64,000 bases of DNA from Bradyrhizobium sp. 170 (GCF_023101085.1 NZ_CP064703.1:7998001-8062000); one strand, 5' to 3'. Numbered from the stretch's first letter, positions 44,008-52,551 are shown. The notes: generated by a model not told the origin, from the sequence alone. Translations and numbers: made by a program.

Positions 44008-44824
44008 GCGTCGCGTAAATCTCGTCGGGAGAGCGGCCACGGCCAACGTGCCTCGCATCACGTTGGGCGGGCTGCGGCTTGCCGTGCTGGATCTCGAGCA
44101 GACCGCGAACTTCATGATCGAAATGGTGTTCCCGCAACGCCGTGTCGACCGCCCGCTCTATCTGACCTCGGCCAATGGCGAGGTGCTGGCACGCTGCTCG
44201 ACCGAGCCGATGACCGACCGGCTGTTTCGGGCCGCCGACCTGATCAATGCCGACGGCCAGCCGCTGGTGACCGCGTCGAGGTTCAGATCAAAGACGCGGC
44301 TGCCCGAACGCGTCGCGACCACCGACCTGTTTCACCTCGTTGCCCGCAAGGCACAGGCGGCCGGTCTGACCTTCTACATGCTGGGCGCGGACGAGGCGGA
44401 GAATGCCGCCGCGGTCGCCAGCGTGCGCGAGCAATATCCTGACCTCAAGATCGTCGGCCGTTGCCACGGCTTTCTGCGGGGCGAGGCGCTTCGTGCCAAG
44501 GTCGCCGAAATCGACGCGCTGGCGCCGGACTATCTCTGGGTTGCGCTCGGCGTTCCCTATGAACAGGCCTTCGTCGAGGAATTTACCCCTGCCCTCTCCA
44601 ACGTCGGCGTCATCAAGACGTCGGGTGGGCTGTTCAATTTCCTGTCAGGCAGCCGCGCCCGCGCGCCGCGGTGGATGCAGCATGCGGGCCTCGAATGGGC
44701 CTGGCGCATCTGGCTGGAGCCGCGCCGCCTGTTCTGGCGCTATCTGACTACCAATCCGCGCGCGCTCTATCTGTTGCTGAACAGGAACCGATCGGCTGAT
44801 ATCGGCGGGACACACGATCGATGA
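44000..44824 (+). CDS. WecG/TagA/CpsF-family glycosyltransferase (GT26)
   Basis: 274 residues. The family marks are YLTSANGEVLAR, INADGQPLVTASRF, VATTDLFHLVARKA, FYMLGADEAENA and the C-terminal GGLFNFLSGSRARAPRW / LEWAWRIWLEPRRLFWRYL block. It adds a sugar (ManNAc in WecG/TagA) from a UDP-sugar to a lipid-linked primer. ATG 44000 overlaps the Wzz stop by eight bases. Its stop overlaps galE by four bases, so this end of the operon is tightly coupled. Confidence 0.9.
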   Translation: MPERRVNLVGRAATANVPRITLGGLRLAVLDLEQTANFMIEMVFPQRRVDRPLYLTSANGEVLARCSTEPMTDRLFRAADLINADGQPLVTASRFRSKTRLPERVATTDLFHLVARKAQAAGLTFYMLGADEAENAAAVASVREQYPDLKIVGRCHGFLRGEALRAKVAEIDALAPDYLWVALGVPYEQAFVEEFTPALSNVGVIKTSGGLFNFLSGSRARAPRWMQHAGLEWAWRIWLEPRRLFWRYLTTNPRALYLLLNRNRSADIGGTHDR

Positions 44825-45831
44825 GCAGCCGTCCGGCCATTCTCGTCACCGGCGGTGCCGGCTATATCGGCTCGCACTGCTGCAGGGCGCTGGATGCGGC
44901 GGGCTACCAGCCCGTCACCTACGATAATCTTTCGTCCGGCCACCGCAGCTTCGCCGCAGGCGCGCTGGTGGTCGGCGACATCGCCGACCAGGCCACGCTG
45001 GCGCGGACCTTCGCCGAACATGACATCGTGGCCGTCATGCACTTCGCCGCGTCGAGCCTGGTCGGCGAATCCGTTGCCGATCCGCAAAAATACTACATCA
45101 ACAATCTCGCCGGCACGCTGTCGCTTCTGGCGGCCATGCGCCAGGCCGGCTGTAACCGCCTGGTGTTTTCGTCGACCGGCGCGGTCTACGGCAATGCCGA
45201 CAGCAAGGCGCTGCGGGAGGACTATCCCTGCGCGCCGATCAATCCCTATGGCGCCTCGAAATGGATGATCGAGCGCGTGCTGGCGGATTATCGCGCAGCC
45301 TATGGCTTCGGCTCGTTCGCGCTGCGCTACTTCAACGCCGCTGGCGCCGACCATGCCGGCGGCATCGGTGAATTGCGCGAGGTCGAGACACACCTCATCC
45401 CGCGCGCCATGATGGCGCTGCAAGGGCATGTCCCCGACTTCGCGCTATTCGGCGACGATTACGACACGCCCGACGGGACGGCGATCCGGGACTACATCCA
45501 TGTGACCGATCTCGCGGCTGCCCACGTGCTGGCGCTCAAGCTGCTGCTCGAGGGACATTCAGGCGGCGCGTTCAATCTCGGCACCGGCAACGGTTTTTCG
45601 GTGCGTGAGATCCTCGCCGCGATCGCGGCCGAGACCGGCCGCAAAGTCCCGCATGTCGTCAAACCGCGGCGATCAGGCGATCCGACCTATCTGGTCGCCG
45701 ATCCCTCCGTCGCACGCGCGACATTAAACTTCCGTCCCGCTCATTCGGATCTGGCCACCATCATCCGCACCGCCTGGGCGTGGCACAAGAAGGCGCATCC
45801 GCTGAAGACCGGTGCGCCGGTTCGCGATTGA
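44821..45831 (+). CDS. galE: UDP-glucose 4-epimerase
   Basis: 336 residues, extended SDR. ILVTGGAGYIGSH is the NAD loop, FSSTGAVYG and YGASKWM the catalytic Ser/Tyr/Lys, and ALRYFNAAGAD, RDYIHVTDLA and FNLGTGNGFSV the GalE-type motifs. It supplies UDP-galactose (or UDP-GalNAc) for the polymer; in rhizobia the homologue is often named exoB. It is the last gene of the plus polysaccharide operon. Confidence 0.93.
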   Translation: MSSRPAILVTGGAGYIGSHCCRALDAAGYQPVTYDNLSSGHRSFAAGALVVGDIADQATLARTFAEHDIVAVMHFAASSLVGESVADPQKYYINNLAGTLSLLAAMRQAGCNRLVFSSTGAVYGNADSKALREDYPCAPINPYGASKWMIERVLADYRAAYGFGSFALRYFNAAGADHAGGIGELREVETHLIPRAMMALQGHVPDFALFGDDYDTPDGTAIRDYIHVTDLAAAHVLALKLLLEGHSGGAFNLGTGNGFSVREILAAIAAETGRKVPHVVKPRRSGDPTYLVADPSVARATLNFRPAHSDLATIIRTAWAWHKKAHPLKTGAPVRD

Positions 45832-45864
45832 GACCAGGCAATCTCCTGCTGCCTGAGCGCCGGC

Positions 45865-46467
45865 CTACAGCGGCTTGATCTGCACCTTGCGCCACTTGAT
45901 CACGCCAGAACCGTATTGCAGCGCGAACGGGCCGCTGGCGTGTTTTGAATCCTGGACATCGACGGTCTTCTGGCCGTTCAGCACGACGACGAGCTGCGAG
46001 CCCTTGGCCGTGATTTCGTAGGTGTTCCATTTGCCGCCCGCCTTCGGCATCGGGTCGACCTTGGCCACATCGACGATGGCGCCGGTGCCGTAGGTCGGAT
46101 CGGGCCGCTTGTCGAAGATATTGACCTCGTAGCAGATCTTGGCATCGATCTTGGCCGACTGGTCGCAGCGAATGAAGATCCCGCTGTTGGCGTCATCGTC
46201 GGCCCAGAACTCGACCTTCATCTCGAAATCCTTGTACGAGTTCTTGCTGACGAGATAGGAGGGATCCTTGCCCTCGGTGATCTTGTCTGCGACCAGCGCC
46301 CCGTCCTTCATCGCCCAATTGGCTTTACCGACCTCGGTCCAGTCGCCCATCTTGGTGCCGTCGACAAGCGTCACCCAGCCATCGCTCTGGCCGGACGCCA
46401 CGCTGGAGAATTGAACAGCGGCGGCGCCGATCAACAGACCGGCCGCAAGTATCGACAAACGCTTCAT
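45865..46467 (-). CDS. Secreted DUF1080 (3-keto-disaccharide hydrolase-like) protein
   Basis: 200 residues. The signal peptide starts MKRLSILAAGLLIGAAA, with GGAGGG nine bases before ATG 46465-46467. The DUF1080 lectin-like fold covers about 35-200: WVTLVDGTKMGDWTEVGKANW, DFEMKVEFWADDDANSGIFIRC, GKWNTYEITAKGSQLVVVLNGQKTVDV and FALQYGSGVIKWRKVQIKPL. Some members hydrolyse 3-keto-glycosides, others just bind sugars. It is convergent with galE. Confidence 0.88.
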   Translation of the reverse strand: MKRLSILAAGLLIGAAAVQFSSVASGQSDGWVTLVDGTKMGDWTEVGKANWAMKDGALVADKITEGKDPSYLVSKNSYKDFEMKVEFWADDDANSGIFIRCDQSAKIDAKICYEVNIFDKRPDPTYGTGAIVDVAKVDPMPKAGGKWNTYEITAKGSQLVVVLNGQKTVDVQDSKHASGPFALQYGSGVIKWRKVQIKPL

Positions 46468-46694
46468 GAACGTAACCCTCCCATGGCTGCTTTTAGTTGG
46501 GCCGCAACCTATCACCGCGGCGCGCGGCGTAAATCCGTTTTTCATGCTGCAGCTGCGTTGTGCGACATTTCGCTTACCGCGGCCGCCGATCACGCATGCG
46601 CCCGCGCGCCTTGCTCCGCGGGAACGAGACCGGCTAGCATCGCGGCAACAGAGATGAGCGCATCTCAGTTCACGAGACGGCAAGGGAGGAGACC

Positions 46695-47162
46695 ATGAAG
46701 GCGATACCCCGCTCCTGGCGATACCTCATGACGCCGCTGGCTTTCGCCGGCATGTTGAGCATCGGCTCCGCTGCGGAACTCAATCCGGCCGCCGTCATCT
46801 ACAAACTGCCGGACCAGATTCCCTGGGGTCCGGTCAATGCTGCCGGCGCGCAAAGCGCTGTTGTCGTAGGCGATCCGGCCAAGCCCGGCTTCTACATGGT
46901 CTACAACAAATGGACCAAGGGCAATCATTTCAGCCGCCCGCACTTCCATCCCAACGATCGCTACATCGTCGTGCTGCAGGGCACGTGGTGGGTCGGCTCG
47001 GGGCCGAAATTCGATCCGGCCAACACGACGCCGATGCCGGCCGGCAGCTTTGTCACCCATTTCGCCAAGCAGGTGCATTGGGACGGCGCCAAGGATGAGG
47101 ACGCCGTTCTGCTGATCATCGGCGAAGGCCCGGCGACCTCAACGGCGGCGGAAGAGAAATGA
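46695..47162 (+). CDS. Secreted cupin-domain protein
   Basis: 155 residues with a signal peptide (cleavage near GSAAE). The cupin core has HFSRPHFHPNDRYIVVLQGTWWVGSG, with metal-type His residues, and later SFVTHFAKQVHWDG. Role unknown. Its last 38 coding bases recur at 51772-51809, beyond the four-gene insert; this copy is the one joined to a full gene. GGGAGGA precedes the ATG. Confidence 0.85.
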   Translation: MKAIPRSWRYLMTPLAFAGMLSIGSAAELNPAAVIYKLPDQIPWGPVNAAGAQSAVVVGDPAKPGFYMVYNKWTKGNHFSRPHFHPNDRYIVVLQGTWWVGSGPKFDPANTTPMPAGSFVTHFAKQVHWDGAKDEDAVLLIIGEGPATSTAAEEK

Positions 47163-47172
47163 CCCCGGCGCA
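47114..47172 (+). repeat. Direct repeat, left copy (3' end of the cupin gene)
   Basis: Bases 47121-47158 match 51772-51809 at 37 of 38 positions in the same orientation. Flanking similarity extends to roughly 47114-47172. It forms the left border of the low-GC insert. Confidence 0.85.
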
Positions 47173-47279
47173 GCCAGTCTATTCCTGCAACTAGTTTCCA
47201 CGGCTCTTCACATGCTGCTTCAATGCAGTCTGCGGGCCCGCGAACAGACAGGTCAGGGTCAGGAGCGACGCGGCTTCGA

Positions 47280-48140
47280 CTACGCGGGCCGGAACACAAT
47301 GCCCAGCGAATCGAAAAGGTTCAGTGGCACGACCATTCTCTCAAGCATGGGCAGTTGCATCTTTCGAACTATCGGCAAATAAGCTCCAAGACGCTGGCTC
47401 AGATAATCGGCAGTGAAGTACCAGGACGGGCGAAAAATGGCGATGGGCTCCAGACCTGCGTGCCGCAACGCCGCCAAAAGTGTCTCCCGCTCAAAATAGC
47501 ATATGTGGGCCATACGATAGTGCCACCAGTGCTTACCCATGGCTCGAGCAGCCACTGACGCCACGTCGGGGGTGATAACAAGTCCTGTACCGTCTGGCGC
47601 CAGCACGGTGCGCGCCTGCACAAGCAACTCGATGGGATCAGAAACGTGCTCGATGACGTCCACAAGGGTGACCACGTCATAGGGTCCGGCAATCCCCTCG
47701 TTAGGCAGAACACCCGCCTGTATCTTCAGACCGTGAGCCGCCGCGCTCCGAACCATCCACTCACTAGGCTCTATCCCTTCGGCGCGATATCCCAAGCGGG
47801 TCGCGACTTCGACCAAAATTCCGCTGCCGGCACCAATATCCAGCAAACGACCGTCAGGACGATAACGACGTACCAACTGGAGGAGACGTTCGGCTTGTAA
47901 GGAGCGCGGCGCACGGCTAGCTTCATAACCTGGGTCGTCCATCGCCTGATAAAACGACAGGACGTCGGAGAAATCCGAACACTGGCGAAAGCCGCAAGCA
48001 GTGCATTGGTATATCGCTGCGCACTGACCATAGTTCGCGTCGGTAACGCGGAACGCGGCGGCGTCGACGGTCGATGGAACGTCAGCCGCCTTCACGCAGG
48101 TCAGCTTGACTTCGCCGCACAGCCAACAATTCTTTTTCAT
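47280..48140 (-). CDS. Methyltransferase with N-terminal zinc finger
   Basis: 286 residues. The N-terminus carries CWLCG and CTACGFRQC, two CxxC pairs likely to bind zinc, as in many sugar C- or O-methyltransferases. The class I SAM domain (about 75-230) shows LLDIGAGSGILVEVA, AEGIEPSEWMV, YDVVTLVDVIEHVSDP and LVITPD. It is divergent from the membrane glycosyltransferase, 245 bases away. It probably modifies the sugar or lipid made by the cassette. Lower GC than the surrounding locus suggests transfer. Confidence 0.85.
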   Translation of the reverse strand: MKKNCWLCGEVKLTCVKAADVPSTVDAAAFRVTDANYGQCAAIYQCTACGFRQCSDFSDVLSFYQAMDDPGYEASRAPRSLQAERLLQLVRRYRPDGRLLDIGAGSGILVEVATRLGYRAEGIEPSEWMVRSAAAHGLKIQAGVLPNEGIAGPYDVVTLVDVIEHVSDPIELLVQARTVLAPDGTGLVITPDVASVAARAMGKHWWHYRMAHICYFERETLLAALRHAGLEPIAIFRPSWYFTADYLSQRLGAYLPIVRKMQLPMLERMVVPLNLFDSLGIVFRPA

Positions 48141-48385
48141 TCAGCACTCTCGCGTTGCAAGCTAAATCTACAATCTTAAGTTTCGTTTAACGCTGATACA
48201 TTTATTGTGCTGGCGGGCGTACCGTTCCGAGAGTCTTATTGTCGGGCTGGTCACGTTGACCGCGCTATATATCCAAAAAATAGCGACAGCATCGCAACGA
48301 TGAGCAGGCAGTCAACACGCATGAATTTTCGACGCCTGATGTTGCCTTGAATTAATTGGGGTGGCGCTTGAAAAGCGGGGTTACG

Positions 48386-50023
48386 GTGGCACAAGTCTCT
48401 GTCAGCACGAAAGCGGGCGCGGGCGAATCCGGAATAACGGCTCAGTTGCTTGGCTATGCGGTCACCTGGATACTGCCGGTTCTGGCGGGCCTGCTGATTA
48501 TTTGGCTGGCGCTAAGTCTCACAGACTTCTACTACCCGCACGCTTGGGTTAGTGCGCATATAGCGACAATCGCGCATTCCTTTGCCACCCACGGAATCAT
48601 TGATCTTCACGGCATACCAATCGAGAACTTTGATCCCTTAACGACCCAGCCGGACAATTATCTGCATTGGCCGCCGTTCTTCTACTACGTCTTGAGTCTG
48701 GTTCTGCGCGCATTTCCGGATTCCATTCGAGCGATGCACCTCTTTATGGCGGTCATCGCCATCGCCAACGCTTATCTGATGTGGAACATCGCATCGATGT
48801 ACTTCAAGCCCAGAGCGGCAATCGTTTGCGGCAGCGCTTTCCTGCTCATGCCCGCCACGCTCCGGTACGGCTTGATTCTTCTGCCGGCCAACCTGGCCAT
48901 GCTGGGAGTTTCGTTGGCGCTGTTGTTTATGTTGCGTTACCTGCAAAGTGCCGATGCCGGACGCGAAAGGTTGCTGGATCTCGGACTCAGTGCGCTCGTC
49001 TTTTTTCTTGCTTGTGTTGCCTCCTGGGAGCCGTTTCTGGCGCTGCCTGGATTGCTGCTCGCGTACGTCTTCAATCGCCGATCGGAGATTTTGAAGACGT
49101 GCTTTTGTTGGGCAATCGCGGCAATCGCAGCAGGCGCGAGTACATTAGCCATCTATGCCTTGTCCGACCCCACGTTCTTATCGGACTTGTGGTCGATCTT
49201 CACGTTTCGGCTGGGGCTGACCCAGTATTTGCCCATGTCGGCGCGGGTTCACCCCGTAGAACGGCAGCTGGAAACCATAGACAGCCTCAACGTATTTTCC
49301 TCGGCACCTCATTTTTTTGAAGCTTACGTCATACGTACGCAGTTGTTCTGCGGATCGCTCGGTATCGTCGGCATCTTTGCGCTAGTTTTAACCGCGCTCC
49401 GCCGCCGTCGGAGCTTTCCCAACAACTCTTTCGATGCGGTCCTGCTACCGCTCTGCACAGTCTGGTTGGGGTGGGCGGCCATCATGCAGGGGCATTACAT
49501 CATACACGAATATCAGATGATCCTCGCCAGCCCCATACTCGCCATCGGCGTGGCCTGCCTCTATTCGCTGCTTGACGACATCCCTCTGGCTACGCGGGAT
49601 TCCTGGCTGCGCGAAAATCTCGCAATGCTGACCAACCTTGCCTTACCCTGCGCGTTGCTTTTTTTGGGCATTTCCGCGGTGGCCATCACTGTTCGTGGCG
49701 ACGGCGAGGCATGGCACCTTGCAAATTTTGGCCGCCGTATCAAGGCTGAGGTTCCGACAGGTGCGATGGTCGTCACAAATGAGATGAGCATGGTGCAGAC
49801 CTATTACGCGGAGCGGCACGTCATACGCGGCGTTCCGGACGGAGCCCATTTGGAGAGCAAGCTGGGAATGATCCAGGACATATGTCCCGGTTGTGCACTT
49901 TATCTCGCTGTGCGCCGCCAGAGCGCGCAGAAATTTCGCGACGCGCTCGATCGCCTGCAGCCGGTCTTTGAGGATGATAACTTCATTATCAAGAAAATCA
50001 GTCGCGCTGAACACAGCCATTAG
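48386..50023 (+). CDS. GT-C-like membrane glycosyltransferase (ArnT/PMT-like)
   Basis: 545 residues with about 11 membrane helices and a C-terminal periplasmic domain. After the first helix comes FYYPHAWVSAHIATIAHSFATHG, then NFDPLTTQPDNYLHWPPFFYY, the layout of GT-C enzymes with an acidic first extracellular loop. These use polyprenyl-phosphate sugars as donors on the periplasmic side. GTG 48386 with GGGG six bases upstream is chosen; an in-frame TTG at 48356 is an alternative. The prenyltransferase gene follows 72 bases later, so the donor may be made next door. Confidence 0.75.
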   Translation: MAQVSVSTKAGAGESGITAQLLGYAVTWILPVLAGLLIIWLALSLTDFYYPHAWVSAHIATIAHSFATHGIIDLHGIPIENFDPLTTQPDNYLHWPPFFYYVLSLVLRAFPDSIRAMHLFMAVIAIANAYLMWNIASMYFKPRAAIVCGSAFLLMPATLRYGLILLPANLAMLGVSLALLFMLRYLQSADAGRERLLDLGLSALVFFLACVASWEPFLALPGLLLAYVFNRRSEILKTCFCWAIAAIAAGASTLAIYALSDPTFLSDLWSIFTFRLGLTQYLPMSARVHPVERQLETIDSLNVFSSAPHFFEAYVIRTQLFCGSLGIVGIFALVLTALRRRRSFPNNSFDAVLLPLCTVWLGWAAIMQGHYIIHEYQMILASPILAIGVACLYSLLDDIPLATRDSWLRENLAMLTNLALPCALLFLGISAVAITVRGDGEAWHLANFGRRIKAEVPTGAMVVTNEMSMVQTYYAERHVIRGVPDGAHLESKLGMIQDICPGCALYLAVRRQSAQKFRDALDRLQPVFEDDNFIIKKISRAEHSH

Positions 50024-50095
50024 TCAGCGTGCTGCGGCCTGAAACTTCCGACCGCTGGCGCGTCAAGGAAACCAAGATTTGCGTGGTGTTATTCC

Positions 50096-51076
50096 ATGAA
50101 TAAGAACACCGGCGTTGCCGCAATGAAGTTGCAAGAAACTGCTTTGGCCTACCTGGCCATGGCTCGCCTGGACCACAGCACCAAGCACATCTTCATTGTT
50201 CCCGGTATCATGCTGGCCTATCTGCTTCGGGGCGTTCATACAGATTTGTTGGGAGTTTCCGTCGCGCTCGGCTTGATGACAGCGGTATGCGTTGCGTCGG
50301 CCAACTACGTCATCAACGAATGGCTCGATCGGGATTTCGACAAGTTCCATCCGACGAAGGTCCGGCGATCTGCGGTGCAGAACCAATTGGAACGAAACAT
50401 CGTTCTGGTTGAATGGGCCGCCTTTCTTGGCGTCGGGCTGGCTTGCGCGTTTGCGAACAGCAAGTCGATGTTCATCATTGCGAGCATCTTCGCTCTGCAA
50501 GGCGTCGTCTACAACGTTCCTCCGCTCCGGACGAAGGACAGGGCGTATCTCGACGTAATCTCCGAATCCATCAACAATCCTCTACGATTGATGATCGGAT
50601 GGGCAATGGTGGACCCGACGACGTTACCACCCTCTTCAGTCATCCTGACGTATTGGGCAGGCGGTGCATTTCTGATGGCGGCGAAGCGGCTTTCAGAATT
50701 CCGCGAAATTGTGGCGTCGCACGGCAGAGAACTATTGGAACGATACAGAGCCAGCTTTATCAGCTACTCGGAGACGTCGCTCGCCGTCTCATGCCTGGTT
50801 TACGCGCTTTGTTCTGTCTTCTTCCTGGCGGTCTTTCTCATCAAGTACCGGATCGAATATATACTGACGGTACCGATCGTCATCGCGCTGTTCGCGAAAT
50901 ACCTCGCCCTTTCGATGGAACCAGGATCGTCGGCACAGAAACCAGAAAAATTGTTCAAGGAAAGCGGTCTGATCGTTTTGGTTGTCTGGTTAACCGCGCT
51001 CTTTTCGGTCACGACATTCACCAACATTCCTGAGCTCGAAGTTTTCACGACTCAACGGTATATCAGAGTTCAGTAA
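50096..51076 (+). CDS. UbiA-family prenyltransferase (DPPR-synthase-like)
   Basis: 326 residues with eight to nine membrane helices. The first aspartate motif is NYVINEWLDRDFDKFHPTK, with the HPTK end shared by decaprenyl-phosphate phosphoribosyltransferases (mycobacterial Rv3806c, Azorhizobium NoeC). A second conserved region is YNVPPLRTKDRAYLDVISESINNPLRL. It may join phosphoribosyl pyrophosphate to decaprenyl or undecaprenyl phosphate. The HAD gene begins within its stop codon (shared A at 51076), a tight pairing; in other bacteria UbiA and HAD are found fused. Confidence 0.85.
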   Translation: MNKNTGVAAMKLQETALAYLAMARLDHSTKHIFIVPGIMLAYLLRGVHTDLLGVSVALGLMTAVCVASANYVINEWLDRDFDKFHPTKVRRSAVQNQLERNIVLVEWAAFLGVGLACAFANSKSMFIIASIFALQGVVYNVPPLRTKDRAYLDVISESINNPLRLMIGWAMVDPTTLPPSSVILTYWAGGAFLMAAKRLSEFREIVASHGRELLERYRASFISYSETSLAVSCLVYALCSVFFLAVFLIKYRIEYILTVPIVIALFAKYLALSMEPGSSAQKPEKLFKESGLIVLVVWLTALFSVTTFTNIPELEVFTTQRYIRVQ

Positions 51077-51762
51077 TGCCGTTGGACTGGGATAACGTGC
51101 ATTTTGTCGTGTTCGATGTAGATGGGACGCTCTACCGACAACGCCCATTACGGATCAGGATGACGCGGGACATCCTGCTCTATACGCTTCTGAAACGGGA
51201 CCTGAACGTTATTGCCGTGCTCGCCGAGTATCGCCGTATTCGAGAGCGGCTGGGTGATGAGCAGGTCATCGATTTCGAACGTGCGTTGATCACGCAGACA
51301 GCGGCAGCGACAGCCAATTCTCCGGATAGAGTGCGTTCTATCGTGTCCGAGTGGATTGAACGGAGACCACTTGGATATCTCGCCGCCTGTCGCCATCCAG
51401 GTCTGTCCCAACTGTTTGCCGGTTTGCGGCGCAGTGGCAAATCCATCGGCATCCTCTCGGACTATCCGGCGGAAGCGAAGCTCGAAGCGCTAGGTTTATC
51501 CGCAGATCACATCGTATATGCCGGAGACGAGAGTATCGGATTACTAAAGCCACATCCCCGAGGTCTTGAGTCGCTGATCGCCGCCGCGGGCGTGACGCCA
51601 CACGAAACCGTGGTCATCGGGGACCGCGTAGATCGCGATGGGCTCGTCGCGCGACGGGCCGGAGCCCATGCCTTGATCAGGTCTTCAAAGCCCATTGAGG
51701 GATGGCAAACCTTCGCCAGGTTTGACGATGCATTGTTCACTCCCATTCTTGCATCTTCATGA
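51076..51762 (+). CDS. HAD-superfamily phosphatase
   Basis: 228 residues. The nucleophile and general acid are Asp14 and Asp16 in VVFDVDGTLY. GILSDYPAEAKLEALGL is motif II (Ser), KPHPRGLESLI motif III (Lys) and VVIGDRVDRDG motif IV. All four motifs are intact. Its coupling to the UbiA gene suggests it removes the 5-phosphate from polyprenyl-phosphoribose phosphate; this is inference. It ends two bases before the right direct repeat. Confidence 0.88.
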   Translation: MPLDWDNVHFVVFDVDGTLYRQRPLRIRMTRDILLYTLLKRDLNVIAVLAEYRRIRERLGDEQVIDFERALITQTAAATANSPDRVRSIVSEWIERRPLGYLAACRHPGLSQLFAGLRRSGKSIGILSDYPAEAKLEALGLSADHIVYAGDESIGLLKPHPRGLESLIAAAGVTPHETVVIGDRVDRDGLVARRAGAHALIRSSKPIEGWQTFARFDDALFTPILASS

Positions 51763-51764
51763 CC

Positions 51765-51823
51765 GATCATGGGCGAAGGTCCGGCGACCTCAACGGCGGC
51801 GGAAGAGAAGTAATCGCCGGCGC
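51765..51823 (+). repeat. Direct repeat, right copy (orphan cupin 3' end)
   Basis: It matches 47121-47158 over 51772-51809 with one mismatch. Here it follows the HAD gene directly and has no cupin gene in front. It even keeps an in-frame TAA at the same place as the cupin TGA. Confidence 0.85.
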
Positions 51824-51909
51824 AACGGGACCGACTTGAGATCAACGGCCGGGCAACCATTTCAGCGGCGGCGCGTTTCATGTTCCCAACCAAATCAGGG
51901 ATATGAAAC

Positions 51910-52149
51910 ATGGCTTCTGCTTCACAGATCCGGGAACACATGGACGTTATCTCGTCGGACAAGAAGACGGTCGGAAAAGTCGATCATCTGGAAGGAGCCG
52001 ACAAGATCAAGCTGACCAAACAGAGTTCGCCCGATGGCCAGCATCATCACTTTATCCCGATGTCGTGGGTCGACCACGTCGATCAGCACGTCCACCTCAA
52101 CAAATCCGGTGCGGATGTGACTTCGCACTGGCAGCATGGCCGCCAGTAA
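51910..52149 (+). CDS. DUF2171 domain protein (79 aa)
   Basis: 79 residues, almost all DUF2171: IREHMDVISSDKKTVGKVDHLEGADKIKLTK then HHHFIPMSWVDHVDQHVHLNKSGADV. The fold is thought to be PRC-barrel-like and its role is unknown. A GGGATATGAAAC leader precedes the ATG. It probably lay next to the cupin gene before the cassette entered. Confidence 0.85.
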   Translation: MASASQIREHMDVISSDKKTVGKVDHLEGADKIKLTKQSSPDGQHHHFIPMSWVDHVDQHVHLNKSGADVTSHWQHGRQ

Positions 52150-52209
52150 CCGGCTAACGCGCATTGCGCCGCGCGCGGATGCAGATATCATCTGAGATCA
52201 GGAGATAGA

Positions 52210-52551
52210 ATGCATCCGGCGGCGCGACTGCAATTCGAACGCATGATTGGCGAATATGCTCGCTGGCGTGGCGTTCCCGAAAAGGAACGATCGCCCGCCC
52301 CGGCCTGGTGGTGGGGACCGGCGATGGAGTTGCGCAACGCGCAGCAGACCCTGCCGGCGGAATGGTGCGCCGAGCTCGGTCTTCCCGATCATGCGACGTA
52401 TGCGGCGGGGGCGGAAGTCTTCTTCAAAGCCTTCGCGGAACAGACGTCGCTGCCCTGGCCTTACGATTTCCCGCGCAAGACCGAAGTTCCGGATCCGGCG
52501 GTCCGTGAGCTGCATCCGCAGCCGTCAGACGACAGCGCCTTTCAGCCCTGA
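52210..52551 (+). CDS. Hypothetical protein (113 aa)
   Basis: 113 residues, soluble, with many Trp and Pro: MIGEYARWRGVPEKERSPAPAWWWGPAMELRNAQQTLP. No family was recognised. AGGAG lies seven bases before the ATG, so expression is likely. Its 3' end overlaps the convergent GGDEF/EAL gene by 27 bases. Confidence 0.6.
   Translation: MHPAARLQFERMIGEYARWRGVPEKERSPAPAWWWGPAMELRNAQQTLPAEWCAELGLPDHATYAAGAEVFFKAFAEQTSLPWPYDFPRKTEVPDPAVRELHPQPSDDSAFQP

Larger units (their letters stand above)
47173..51764. mobile_element. Probable inserted four-gene cassette between direct repeats
   Basis: About 4.6 kb bounded by two copies of the cupin 3' end. Its four genes have visibly lower GC and a less GC-biased third position than their neighbours: one 60-base line inside (50701-50760) counts 31 G+C, one outside (44401-44460) counts 40. 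No integrase or transposase is inside. The content is a methyltransferase, a GT-C-like transferase, a UbiA-type prenyltransferase and a HAD phosphatase. Entry by recombination at the cupin 3' end is inferred. Confidence 0.6.

Noticed and set aside
47280..51762. Idea that the insert is a phage or integrative element
   Set aside because: No integrase, transposase or phage gene is present, and the bordering repeat is not a tRNA end; only an inserted cassette can be claimed.
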